From JAIEOG01 sp964611895 (GTDB lineage Bacteria > Bdellovibrionota > FAC87 > UBA2466), in contig CAZTDN010000014.1 of assembly GCA_964611895.1 (NCBI GenBank), positions 1-64,000 of the forward strand: 64,000 nucleotides of DNA, in the 5' to 3' direction. Position numbers and translations under genes: made by a program. The notes beneath the pieces are model-generated. The model ran no database searches. It saw nothing but the letters and a program-made list of their open reading frames with translations, and was not told the DNA's origin. Positions 33,226 to 42,372 of this stretch are shown here, piece after piece (position 1 is the first letter of the stretch; every line of letters begins with the position of its first letter).

Positions 33226-35343
33226 TTAGGCTATCGTAATCTCCCAACACCGAAAAGGGGGCCTAACCGAAAGGTCTATCGAAAAAAGTCGATTGGAGAT
33301 TTCCTGAACCGAGAGACTGCCGAGTTCCTTAACCTTTTCCATATCCATCTGAAACGGACCATAACCGACGAGAAAATACACCGTCGCCCCAGGCAGCATT
33401 CGCCCCAGCACTTGGCTCAACAGAACAAGATAGTCCCGCTGCAACACAAACTCGCTTTGAGTAACACGGTTGATAGACCTTGCCGGTGGCTCCACCACAC
33501 ACAAATCAAACCCCGGCCCCGGAGTGACTAGGTAGTCCTGAACATCCGAACGAATCCCTTGGTGTTTAGCACCGGAAAAGCCATTTAGCTGCAAAACACG
33601 CTGCGCCCAACTCAAGTAGGTACTCGAAGTATCTACTAACGTGGTGGAACGGGCTCCTCCCCTTGCTGCCGCTACACAAAAAGCCCCTGTATAGCCGTAA
33701 AGACTCAAAAACGCTTTTCCTGAGGCTTTTTTTGCCAATTCAACACGAAGCCCCCTCTGATCAAAGGCAAAACCAGTGTCTGTATAGTCGTCCAAGTTAG
33801 CAAGATAACGTGCGCCGTTTTCTGGAACCTCAATAAATTCCCCCCCTAGCCCTTCTAGTTTTTTGGCGACTCGTTTTTTATAGTGCACATTTTCCAGCTC
33901 GGTTCGCGTTGCCACGGCTGCAGTACGCACCATCAAATCGCAGTAGAGATCTTGTTCTCGGGGCGTCCTGTCGTGATTGCGCTGCACTTCCGCAATGTGG
34001 AGGTGCTCTCCGTACCTATCCACAATAAATGGGAGTTCGGGAATATCTCGATTGTAGACCCGCCAGACCGAAACTCCCTCACGCTTTGCCCACTTGGACA
34101 AGTGTTTGTGGTTTTTCTGCAGGCGATTTCCTAGGGCAGTCGCTTTTTCGACCCAGAGCGGATTGTCTTCTGGTTTTTCATACGTCACCCGCTCAACTGG
34201 CACGGACTCCGAGGATATCTCCGTCTGCACCAACTGGCATTCAATCGGGCCGTTCCGCAATTCTATGCGTTTGGCGCCTGGCAGATCCAAGAAACGACCG
34301 GCCGCGAGGTTTCCACACAGAATCGAGACTTTCCATCCGCCATATACCTGACGCAATCGATCCCCGATTTCACGCCAAAACTCCTCCACATGCCGCACTC
34401 GCATGCGTTCGTCATAGGGTGGATTAAGAACTAACGTCCCTGGAGCAGTTGCGACCGGAAGTCGCGTAAAAAAATCTCCCTGCTCAATTTCCACGACTCC
34501 CTGCAATCCTGCGCGTTCCACATTCTGCCTAGCAATCGCAACGACTTCGGGATCCATTTCCACACCGCGAATCGGCGCGCCATTGTTGGGCACTATGGCC
34601 GCTTTGGCTTCGGAAACAAGCTCTGAAAGGAGCTTGGGTTCATAGTCCGGCCATCGCTGAAATCCAAACTCTTCTCGCAACAAGCCCGGGGCCTTGTTCA
34701 CCCGGATCAGACCCGCTTCAATACAAAATGTGCCCGATCCGCACATGGAATCCAAGAAGTCTGTCCGATTGTCCCAATGAGACAGACGAATTATTCCCGC
34801 GGCAAGGGTTTCACTCAAAGGAGCCTCGCCTGCTTTCAAACGGTACCCACGACGATGTAAAGACTCGCCGGAAGAGTCCAGAAATACTTGAACCGTATTC
34901 TTGAACAATGCGATTACCACCCTCAGATCGGGAGAGCGCAAGTCCACCGAAGGGCGTGAGCCATGGAGTTGTCGAAACTGATCTACGATCGCATCTTTTG
35001 CCAGTTGGGCGATGAAGAGCGAATGCGTCGTGAAGGAAGAATAGACGGTTGGATCAATTGCCAGCGAACCATTAGGATCCAACCATTGAGACCAATCCAG
35101 GCCCTGAATCCCAGCATAAAAACTTTTCTCATCTTTTGCGGAAAATTCCGCTACCGGCTTGAGGACTCGAATACCTGTCCGAATCCAGAGATTAGCCTTG
35201 TACAAAAAGCGTTTGTCTCCCTCGCAAATCACCACGCGATTTTGTATGCGGACTCGCTTTGCCCCTAGAGTGGTCAACTCCTGTGCTAAGGGTTTTTCTA
35301 GACCTGTTAGCGTCCGGACATGAATTGGAAATGGTTGGTTCAC
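33226..35343 (-). CDS. rlmKL: bifunctional 23S rRNA methyltransferase RlmKL
   Basis: A 705-residue protein with the RlmKL layout: a THUMP domain (about 45-160), an RlmL-type methyltransferase (DFLDSMCGSGTFCIEAGLIR, catalytic LNPPYDERM) acting on G2445, then an RlmK-type domain (RYLANLDDYTDTGFAFDQRG, SLYGYTGAFCVAAARGGA) acting on G2069. The RlmK motif that usually reads DPPxF is VEPPARSIN here. Length matches the E. coli enzyme. It begins 21 bases after the DUF3445 gene and may belong to the same transcript. Confidence 0.93.
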   Translation of the reverse strand: MNQPFPIHVRTLTGLEKPLAQELTTLGAKRVRIQNRVVICEGDKRFLYKANLWIRTGIRVLKPVAEFSAKDEKSFYAGIQGLDWSQWLDPNGSLAIDPTVYSSFTTHSLFIAQLAKDAIVDQFRQLHGSRPSVDLRSPDLRVVIALFKNTVQVFLDSSGESLHRRGYRLKAGEAPLSETLAAGIIRLSHWDNRTDFLDSMCGSGTFCIEAGLIRVNKAPGLLREEFGFQRWPDYEPKLLSELVSEAKAAIVPNNGAPIRGVEMDPEVVAIARQNVERAGLQGVVEIEQGDFFTRLPVATAPGTLVLNPPYDERMRVRHVEEFWREIGDRLRQVYGGWKVSILCGNLAAGRFLDLPGAKRIELRNGPIECQLVQTEISSESVPVERVTYEKPEDNPLWVEKATALGNRLQKNHKHLSKWAKREGVSVWRVYNRDIPELPFIVDRYGEHLHIAEVQRNHDRTPREQDLYCDLMVRTAAVATRTELENVHYKKRVAKKLEGLGGEFIEVPENGARYLANLDDYTDTGFAFDQRGLRVELAKKASGKAFLSLYGYTGAFCVAAARGGARSTTLVDTSSTYLSWAQRVLQLNGFSGAKHQGIRSDVQDYLVTPGPGFDLCVVEPPARSINRVTQSEFVLQRDYLVLLSQVLGRMLPGATVYFLVGYGPFQMDMEKVKELGSLSVQEISNRLFSIDLSVRPPFRCWEITIA

Positions 35344-35364
35344 GCGGGGCGAACCCTACCATTT

Positions 35365-36357
35365 TTACGGGGTGGGGGTGAATCCAAAAAACTGGGACAG
35401 AAGGCTAGCCCACTGGTGCCCGCGGGACAGGGGATTGGATGCAGACACAGCGATTTCCTTACCTTTTTCAGGGGCTTGCGCCTTCACAAAGTCCATTCTC
35501 CAGACGCGGGGACGAATCGTGAATAGGACGGCGTGCGTCTTCGCAGACGCCCCTCCAAACGGTACAAACGAGAGTGTTTCGAACTCGCTTCGAAGGTAGG
35601 TCCGCTGCCCAAAGTTTTGTAAATTAATGTCCGTAGGAAACACATTATCACCGTACAAAGCCAGTTCCGCAGTTGTTCGCAGAAACCAGTTGGTGCGTGT
35701 CGTGACGTACCCTGCTCGATCCTTATTCATCAAGCGCTCTACCATTCGACTAATGGCGGAGTAGTTCGCGACATCGCCATGAATTTCGTGGATATCAAGC
35801 TTTAGAAAATCGTCCAATTTCCAATTGGTGGGTGTCGCCAAGAAACCGCCCACCATCGTCCACTGGCCCCCTTTGCGAGCATCTGGCAGGTTAAGTATCA
35901 GATCGTCCGGCACCAACAGGCCTGCAACCACCAGGGGATGGTACACGGGGTTTTTGAAATTGAAGCGTCTGCGATTAATCAGCTCGACGATTTCATCCCC
36001 TTCTATCCGATAGTAAAAAGGAAAACTCGCAGACAAATGTAGTACAAGCCTATCCAGCAAAGCCCTAGACGCCTGATGAAATGCCTCCGCGTGCTCGGGC
36101 AAAAACTGAAATACTTTGCCAGGATTTTGGAGATACAGCGCTTCGCGCAGGCGCATCTGCTGGGCGAATCCCATTCGAGGCTTTAGCCACTCGCTCAGAG
36201 GAATAGCAGCCATGTTTTTTTGAGGATAATCAGGATCGACCTTCATTTCCTCAAGTTCCTCAATGTCGTTTGAGATGAGTTCAGTGGGACAAAGAGTGCC
36301 AGTAGCAGTAGCCACAGCGCTCACACCCAGAAAAACTCCAACCAAGAAAAACTGCAT
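35365..36357 (-). CDS. exported DUF3445 (heme-dependent oxidative N-demethylase-like) protein
   Basis: A 330-residue protein with a signal peptide (MQFFLVGVFLGVSAVATATG). The body follows DUF3445: MRLREALYLQNPGKVFQF, PDDLILNLPDARKGGQWTMV, FLATPTNWKLDDFLKLDIHE, TRTNWFLRTTAELALYGDN and RSEFETLSFVPFGGASAKTH, with AVLFTIRPRVWRMDF. The fungal-bacterial family includes heme-dependent oxidative N-demethylases. Members are usually cytosolic; an exported form next to thioredoxin-like genes is unusual. It is the fourth gene of a compact minus-strand operon. Confidence 0.78.
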   Translation of the reverse strand: MQFFLVGVFLGVSAVATATGTLCPTELISNDIEELEEMKVDPDYPQKNMAAIPLSEWLKPRMGFAQQMRLREALYLQNPGKVFQFLPEHAEAFHQASRALLDRLVLHLSASFPFYYRIEGDEIVELINRRRFNFKNPVYHPLVVAGLLVPDDLILNLPDARKGGQWTMVGGFLATPTNWKLDDFLKLDIHEIHGDVANYSAISRMVERLMNKDRAGYVTTRTNWFLRTTAELALYGDNVFPTDINLQNFGQRTYLRSEFETLSFVPFGGASAKTHAVLFTIRPRVWRMDFVKAQAPEKGKEIAVSASNPLSRGHQWASLLSQFFGFTPTP

Positions 36358-36381
36358 AAAACTCCCCTGGAGTCAGCCATA

Positions 36382-37818
36382 TTAAAAGGTGTACGCCCCT
36401 TCAAGCATAAAACCCGAATAAGCGGGTACCATGCGGCATATTCCGCCAGAACACTGCGGGCCCCCAGAGGTATTGCCGACAAAAAGACGAGATGAAAACG
36501 CATCCACCTTAACCACGGCACCAGCATTGGCGAAATACTGCCCAACCGCTACCGGGTTGGACGGAACATACTCTAACCCCAGATTCACCCCCCAATGCGC
36601 GGAAAAAGTATAGGCAAGATCCAAGAAGTTTCGGTCGTCCAGCACCGTGAAAGAACTAAGGTTGTTGAAACCATGAAGTTTTCGGTAACCGAGCTCCAAA
36701 AACTGCCCTCCGAGCGTCGGAACTTTGGCTTTGATATCTCCATGCAAAAGATCGGAATACTGCAAGAGCCAGCGGTACCCTAAGCGCCCTTCCCATGAGG
36801 TCTCTCCCGTTCGCCACTTTGCACTGGCAACCGCGTGGCGCAGACTTGCCTTAACCACACGATCTTCTCCCCAGAGCAACGAAGCGCGCATTTGATTGTA
36901 TAGACCGAACTTTCGCTCTGCCCAAAAGCGGGCGGCGGTGACGTCAGAAAAATTCAGACTAGTAACAATGTCTTCTTCAAGGGTGGGGGGACGGCGAAAA
37001 TCGTAGCTATAGTTCCGATAATCTTTGAACTCGACTTTGAATTTCCATTCCCCTGGGGCATATATCAACGACCCATAGGAACCCCATGCAATGGACCCTC
37101 TCGCTGTACCACTCAGGAGTGGCTCAGGTGACATCCCATTCGTCTCCAAATAAATATCCCAGCCGGGAGCGAACCCTGTGGCATTCACACTCAAGCCCAG
37201 CGTATGCCATCGCTTGTCGGGGGTCAGGCCCTGAGGTTGATTGATAGTCAAAAGATAATGCGCACCCATTTGGGTCGCCTGACTTTTGAACTTTGCTTCG
37301 GCGCCGGCAAGCCAAATGTTCCTTTGAAAAAGCGGACTTTGAAAAGGAATGAGCGCGACAGGAGACTGCAAGGCCCTCGCCCGCCCCCCAAAGACTCTAA
37401 AATCCCCTCCGTGAGGTTGAAAGCGGGCCGCAGCACCTTCGACGGTGTAGTCTATTCCCAGGACCTCATCCCGAAAGAGCGCGAGCGCAATACCTCGCCC
37501 TAATTCCTGATGACTGTCTCCGGCCACGATCTGCCACTGATCGTTTTCAAAACTGACATATTTTTTTTCGAGAAAAACGGGAATATCCGCTCCATCGGTT
37601 GCTGCAATCGCAAACCGATTGGAAAGCACCACAGAACCGCTAAAAGCACCTGATTCCGCCCGCAAAGTGGTTTCCGTCCTCAACAGACGAGGGCTGATCG
37701 TTTCATCTTCAAAACTTGGAGTACTCGAAAACAAGGAGCGGGTCGTCCCACTCAGAACCTCTCCGTGGGCCGACACTGCAATTAAAGAAACCCAAACAGC
37801 GAGCCCAAAAAACCGCAT
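36382..37818 (-). CDS. DUF6029-like outer-membrane beta-barrel protein
   Basis: A 478-residue protein with a signal peptide (MRFFGLAVWVSLIAVSAHG) and a large set of amphipathic strands ending in MLEGAYTF with a terminal phenylalanine, as for outer-membrane barrels. AGDSHQELGRGIALALFRDE resembles DUF6029 proteins, known mostly from Bacteroidota. It starts three bases after the TlpA gene. It may form the outer-membrane part of the redox system encoded around it. Confidence 0.72.
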   Translation of the reverse strand: MRFFGLAVWVSLIAVSAHGEVLSGTTRSLFSSTPSFEDETISPRLLRTETTLRAESGAFSGSVVLSNRFAIAATDGADIPVFLEKKYVSFENDQWQIVAGDSHQELGRGIALALFRDEVLGIDYTVEGAAARFQPHGGDFRVFGGRARALQSPVALIPFQSPLFQRNIWLAGAEAKFKSQATQMGAHYLLTINQPQGLTPDKRWHTLGLSVNATGFAPGWDIYLETNGMSPEPLLSGTARGSIAWGSYGSLIYAPGEWKFKVEFKDYRNYSYDFRRPPTLEEDIVTSLNFSDVTAARFWAERKFGLYNQMRASLLWGEDRVVKASLRHAVASAKWRTGETSWEGRLGYRWLLQYSDLLHGDIKAKVPTLGGQFLELGYRKLHGFNNLSSFTVLDDRNFLDLAYTFSAHWGVNLGLEYVPSNPVAVGQYFANAGAVVKVDAFSSRLFVGNTSGGPQCSGGICRMVPAYSGFMLEGAYTF

Positions 37819-37821
37819 GGA

Positions 37822-38313
37822 TTACTTTCCAGCTTTCGGATTGAGGCGTGCGGTCACCTCTCGAATTTTGTCGAACATGGAATCATGGTACCCGTTGAAC
37901 TCTTGTTCGATAAGCTTATCCGAGCTAATGAGGACCGAGAAAGGCAGGGTTTGGCCCTTTTGATATTTACCAAAAATATCCTGGCTAGGATCCATCAGAA
38001 CCGGAAATTCCAATCCAAGCTGGCGAATCGTCGCGGGCACCTCACTTCGATTTTCACGGTCTACATTGACCGTAAGGACATCGAGGGGAATCGTGGGATC
38101 TTTGGCCAGTTTTTCCTTTACGGTGGCTAGCTCCTGAAGACAAGGAACACACCATGTTGCCCAAAACGAAACTAAGAGCACGCGACCCGGCTTGAGACGC
38201 GCCTCCAACGAAGTTTTTTCCCCTGACAAAAGTTCCCCGCGAAAAGAAGGGGCGCTCTTTGCGGCAGAGGCTGGGAGAGACAAAAGCAAAAAAAGCACGG
38301 CGAAAGTTTTCAT
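37822..38313 (-). CDS. TlpA-like periplasmic thioredoxin
   Basis: A 163-residue protein with a signal peptide (MKTFAVLFLLLSLPASA) and a TlpA/ResA-type thioredoxin fold: LLVSFWATWCVPCLQELATV holds the redox CxxC (CVPC), and TLPFSVLIS contains the cis-proline. It would reduce or exchange disulphides in the periplasm. Its ATG overlaps the stop of the tandem-thioredoxin lipoprotein gene (ATGA), and the DUF6029 gene starts three bases later. Confidence 0.9.
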   Translation of the reverse strand: MKTFAVLFLLLSLPASAAKSAPSFRGELLSGEKTSLEARLKPGRVLLVSFWATWCVPCLQELATVKEKLAKDPTIPLDVLTVNVDRENRSEVPATIRQLGLEFPVLMDPSQDIFGKYQKGQTLPFSVLISSDKLIEQEFNGYHDSMFDKIREVTARLNPKAGK

Positions 38314-39212
38314 TGAATGGCCTCCACGGCGGCAGAAACGATTTCAGTTGGCACAAAGGTGGTCGGCCCAGCGCGAAAGACACGCAAAACCTCGCCACCG
38401 TCATTCAAAACTACAGCGGCTGGAAGGGTAAAACTCCCTCCAATCCACTTGCGAAAATGCGTCCAACGCCAGGGATCAGGCTCGGTCGTTCCCTTGAGGT
38501 GAACTGCTTCCCGGTATTCGTCCGCTACCTGTTGGGTAGGAGGCACCGAGGGGTTGGCAGATGTGGTGACGTAAAGCTTGGTGCGCACAAAGGCCGACAC
38601 GCTGGGTTTGAGTGCATCCAGCTCGGCCTGAATCGCCGGCATGGCGGTTTTGCACTCGGAACACCAGGGCGCACCAAAAAGCGCAAGCGTGATGTCCTTC
38701 CCTTGAGGAAAGGCATCGCGCACAGTTTGGGCTATTTCAAAAGGGACAAAGCTGGTATCTCCAGCCCGAAATACTTTGAGGACATTGCCATCCAAATCGA
38801 CGATCGCGGCGGCCGGCAAGTCCAGATTGCCGCCAATCCACTTCTTGAATGTTTTCCATTGCCACTCATCAGGGACTGCCTTGGCTCGTAGTCCTAGCTG
38901 CACCAAAAACTGATCTGCTGCTTCTTGGGTAGGGGGGACTGCGCGATTGGCTGCTGTGGGGACATAGAGGACCGTATCGAGAGCCGACTGTTGTTTTTCT
39001 GAGAGTAGCCCGAGTCCTAGCTGCACTTCCGGAAGCAAACTCTGAGAGTCCGCAGACCAAGGAGCTCCAAACAAGGCTAAAGTGAGTTTTTTAGGTTCTT
39101 TGGAGGGGGCGGGGATCTGGTACGGGGTGCGGCTTCCGAGCGGGTACCTGCCACAGGACAAGACCACTAACCCCAGCAAAACAAGCGCATTCCATACCCA
39201 CCGCAATCCCAT
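38310..39212 (-). CDS. lipoprotein with two thioredoxin-like domains, one inactive
   Basis: A 300-residue protein with a lipobox (LGLVVLSCG). Two homologous thioredoxin-like domains follow, at about 40-175 and 170-300: TLALFGAPWSADSQSLLPEV and TLALFGAPWCSECKTAMPAI. The first has lost both active-site cysteines (WSADS); the second keeps CSEC. Each ends with LPAAxxxxDGxVLxVFRAG. This looks like an internal duplication with one redox and one binding domain. First gene of the operon with TlpA, DUF6029 and DUF3445 proteins. Confidence 0.8.
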   Translation of the reverse strand: MGLRWVWNALVLLGLVVLSCGRYPLGSRTPYQIPAPSKEPKKLTLALFGAPWSADSQSLLPEVQLGLGLLSEKQQSALDTVLYVPTAANRAVPPTQEAADQFLVQLGLRAKAVPDEWQWKTFKKWIGGNLDLPAAAIVDLDGNVLKVFRAGDTSFVPFEIAQTVRDAFPQGKDITLALFGAPWCSECKTAMPAIQAELDALKPSVSAFVRTKLYVTTSANPSVPPTQQVADEYREAVHLKGTTEPDPWRWTHFRKWIGGSFTLPAAVVLNDGGEVLRVFRAGPTTFVPTEIVSAAVEAIQ

Positions 39213-39286
39213 GCGGACATCTTAAACCAATATACAAAACCGGCGAAGTGCCGCCTCAGACAGGCATTAACAGGTGTTTAGGGCGA

Positions 39287-41368
39287 TTACTGGTAGTAGT
39301 CGAGTTTGTGCATGACTTTGTCGTAGTACTCGTCGCCGGGACGCACGTAGTTTTTTGCGCGGTTCCAGTATTGTTTGGCCTCTTCAATTCGGTTCATGCT
39401 CTCCAGCACGTACCCGTGGGTGTAGGCTTCTTTCGCGAGTCGATTGAGGTTCTTCTTGGCTTTAAGGACACATTCCTTTGCCTCTTCGTAGGAACTGTCT
39501 TTCTTGAGCATCTCTTCGCAGAGGTTGCGACTTTCGTTATAGTCTCCCTCAGCAAATTTTTCCTTCGCACTGATGAGGAAGGGTTCAAACTCTTCCTTCT
39601 GAAGTATCTTTGCTTGATCGATAATTTGTTTAGCTTGGCTCAAATACTGAGTATCGCCTTTAATCTCAATCAGGCGCGCCTGCTCGGCTCCGTTGATGGC
39701 CTCTTGATACTGTTTTTGTTGGAGAGCCGCGATCGCTTTTTGAAAAAGCTCCACAACGACTTTCTTCTTCTCTGTCTCAGGATCTACTTCAGGAGGCAAA
39801 TCGTCCATATTTCGCACTTTGGCGTCTGCCGCCCGCAATCCTTTCGCCGCGATCGGGTTGGTGGGATCGATGACCACCGCGGAGTTGAAAGCCTCACCAG
39901 CTTTTTCGAAGTCCCCTTCCTTAAGGTACTCAATCCCATCCTGCAGATACATGGCCAAATCCTGCTTCTCGTCGTTCTTAGCTTTTTCCGCAGCCTCGAC
40001 CATTTGTTTTTCTTTCAGTTTCTTGGCGTAGCGATCAAAGAGCTCTCGAGATTTCTTGTAGAAAGGTAGGGTGTCGTGGATGCTCTTCATGTGGCTCACG
40101 GCAGAATCAAAATCCGAACTGTCTGCCGCTTTAAGAGCCGCATTGTAGTGCCCCTCTATCGCCCTTTGATCATCCGCACTTAACTCCGAAAACTCTTTGG
40201 GCATCATCGGCGGAACTTTTGAATCCGAAAGTGCAGCTGCATCAGATACGGGTTTGGCGATCTCTTTTGACGACTCGCCGCCGGGAAGGATCAAGTAGAC
40301 TAGGAGCAGTCCCACCACCAACCCAATCAGCAGCTGACGTCGGCGGCCAGGATCTTCAGTGAGCTTCTTGAACCGCTCCATTCCCCGCTTAGACATTCCC
40401 TGCAAGCGATCGGCGGCTCCACCGCCCCGAAGCGCTTGAAGCTCCTTGGGGTCCAAAGCTGCCATGGCAACGGATTCAGTTTGATCTGCCCGAGCGATAT
40501 CAATCCCCACCACGTTAGTCGGCTGCTGGGACTGCATTCCAGGAATCAAAACGTCGTGGACCAAAAATTTTATCTTAGTATCGCCAATCTGGATTTCATC
40601 AAAACTAGACAGAGGGTGCTCCAGAACACGCACACCGTTTACGAAAGTGCCATTGCGACTATCCAAATCGACGAGACGATAGCCCATCCCCACCCGAGCT
40701 ATTTTGCAGTGCACGCGCGACAGCCGCTCATCATCAAGATAAATATCGGCCTTCTTGCTCCTCCCGAAAGTGATTTCGTACGCTTCCAGAGAGAGCTCTT
40801 CGCCTTTTTTGGGCCCTTCCACGAACATCAGCTTTGCGACAACAGCCTTGTTTTCAACATCCGTGTCTGCCAGCGCAAGCGAGCCGCTCATTTGCGAAGC
40901 GTCTTTTTGAGGGCTCACCGATGCAAAAATATCCCGGACAGCGCTGCCTTCTGAAGCGTTAACACCATCGGCAAACACAGCAAACGGCTCTCTCGCTTCC
41001 TCCTCCGACACCACGCCTACACCTTCAGGCGCGTCCGAGGGGGCTGCCATTTCCTCTGCTGGGCTCACTGCTGCGACTTCTCCATAAACCACCAGAACAG
41101 AGTACGGTCCGATGGTGAGTTCATCTCCATCGGAGATCTCACCGGTTTCTTTTGGTTTGCCATTCAGCTTCACCTGACCTGGATGACTCATATTGGTAAA
41201 GTAAATGGCAATTTCATTGATTCTCAGCTCGACGTGACTACGACTGACTTTTTCATTTGGAAGAACTAGATCTGAAAATTCTGAACGGCCAATTCTAAAC
41301 ACACCTTCGCCAAAGCTTTTTGACTGGAGCTCATTACTATTTTCGAAGACCCGTAGTGTGATCTTCAT
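39287..41368 (-). CDS. FHA-FHA-TM-TPR protein
   Basis: A 693-residue protein. Two FHA domains, at about 20-95 (FRIGRSEFSDLVLPNEKVSR, SHVEL) and 200-275 (ITFGRSKKADIYLDDERLSR, DSRNGTFVNG), bind phosphothreonine peptides. A membrane helix at about 347-365 (LLIGLVVGLLLVYLILPGG) and TPR-like helices fill the rest. FHA domains would thus be cytosolic and TPRs periplasmic. Its C-terminal TPR block is a paralogue of that in the FHA gene at 42369. Last gene of the TadC-DUF192-FHA operon. Confidence 0.9.
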   Translation of the reverse strand: MKITLRVFENSNELQSKSFGEGVFRIGRSEFSDLVLPNEKVSRSHVELRINEIAIYFTNMSHPGQVKLNGKPKETGEISDGDELTIGPYSVLVVYGEVAAVSPAEEMAAPSDAPEGVGVVSEEEAREPFAVFADGVNASEGSAVRDIFASVSPQKDASQMSGSLALADTDVENKAVVAKLMFVEGPKKGEELSLEAYEITFGRSKKADIYLDDERLSRVHCKIARVGMGYRLVDLDSRNGTFVNGVRVLEHPLSSFDEIQIGDTKIKFLVHDVLIPGMQSQQPTNVVGIDIARADQTESVAMAALDPKELQALRGGGAADRLQGMSKRGMERFKKLTEDPGRRRQLLIGLVVGLLLVYLILPGGESSKEIAKPVSDAAALSDSKVPPMMPKEFSELSADDQRAIEGHYNAALKAADSSDFDSAVSHMKSIHDTLPFYKKSRELFDRYAKKLKEKQMVEAAEKAKNDEKQDLAMYLQDGIEYLKEGDFEKAGEAFNSAVVIDPTNPIAAKGLRAADAKVRNMDDLPPEVDPETEKKKVVVELFQKAIAALQQKQYQEAINGAEQARLIEIKGDTQYLSQAKQIIDQAKILQKEEFEPFLISAKEKFAEGDYNESRNLCEEMLKKDSSYEEAKECVLKAKKNLNRLAKEAYTHGYVLESMNRIEEAKQYWNRAKNYVRPGDEYYDKVMHKLDYYQ

Positions 41369-42372
41369 GGGAAAAGCTCCGCGGCCTGAAGCCGCAACTC
41401 GGACTGCTTAATGTAACGTCCAGCTTCTTTTACAATGGCTTCGTTCGGACGGTGCGCCATCAACGAGATGGCCTCATTAAAATGGTGTATCGCCCGGGCG
41501 TACTGAAGGGACTCGTAATACTGTATGCCCATCGCCATATGGTTTTTTGCTTCAATTTCGGCTTCGTATACGGCACGCCGCAAATAGCGCTCCGCCAGCA
41601 AGTGGCCGCCATAGACTGACAAAGCCGTTTGAAAAGCTTCGATAGCGCGATGGTAGTTCTTGGCAAGGTACTCCCGCTGACCTCTACGGAAGAACTGCTC
41701 GGATTCCCTCAGTGAGGAATTCGACCAATCTAGTTGCGCCATTTCCTGTTCTACCTTCTTGAGCAGTGGATCTTCCATGCCCAATGGCACTATCGATTTC
41801 GTCCCTAGCTCTAAAGTCGGTTTCTCGGCAGTTTTGAAGTCCCGAGCCAACCCCGCGCCAGAGGTAGGAGACTCAACATCGCCCGCGGGTTTGGCGCTTT
41901 TTTCAGGTTCGCCGCCCATCATGAGCACCGCACCCAGAACAACAAGAACTCCCACATAAATCAGCACGCGTTTGTTTACGGGCGCTTTCTTGGCGGCTTG
42001 AATAGGCAGCTCTGAAGGTAAGTTCCCCTCGGGCGGAGACTCCAGCACCTGTCCCGCTTGAAATCGAAAGACAAAGGTCCCGATCTGAACAATATCTCCC
42101 GACTCGAGCCAGCTCTCTTTAAGCAGCTCACCATTTACATAAAGGCCGTTTTTACTTTTATTGTCTCGGATAAACCAAGCTCCCTCGCTTTGGACCAAAA
42201 GAGCGTGCACTCGCGATACGCCTTCTGCTTCAATAACCAGGTCGCATTCTGGGTTTCGTCCCAAAGTCAGACGGGTGGCGTTGAGCTCAAAGATGCGGCC
42301 GTTCTGGCCACCGCTCATTTGCTCCAGATGCGCCCCCTTTGGCGCATTCAAATTGAGTAGTTGGATACTCAC
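41365..42372 (-). CDS. FHA-TM-TPR protein
   Basis: A 335-residue protein: an FHA domain at about 25-105 (RLTLGRNPECDLVIEAEGVS, RVHALL, DNKSKNGLYVNGELL), a membrane helix at about 134-153 and TPR-like helices after residue 225 (ANFFRRGQREYL-like, HRAIEAFQTALSVYGGHLLA). Same layout as its neighbours, so the three genes are paralogues. Start and stop overlap neighbours by four bases. Probably part of the assembly or control of the Tad pilus coded upstream. Confidence 0.88.
   Translation of the reverse strand: MSIQLLNLNAPKGAHLEQMSGGQNGRIFELNATRLTLGRNPECDLVIEAEGVSRVHALLVQSEGAWFIRDNKSKNGLYVNGELLKESWLESGDIVQIGTFVFRFQAGQVLESPPEGNLPSELPIQAAKKAPVNKRVLIYVGVLVVLGAVLMMGGEPEKSAKPAGDVESPTSGAGLARDFKTAEKPTLELGTKSIVPLGMEDPLLKKVEQEMAQLDWSNSSLRESEQFFRRGQREYLAKNYHRAIEAFQTALSVYGGHLLAERYLRRAVYEAEIEAKNHMAMGIQYYESLQYARAIHHFNEAISLMAHRPNEAIVKEAGRYIKQSELRLQAAELFP

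Noticed and set aside
34029..34427. 132-codon frame opposite rlmKL
   Set aside because: Antisense shadow of a conserved gene, with arginine- and proline-rich composition and no start signal.
39248..40069. 273-codon frame opposite the FHA-TPR gene
   Set aside because: A long antisense shadow, rich in Leu, Phe and Val because the real gene is rich in Lys and Glu codons.
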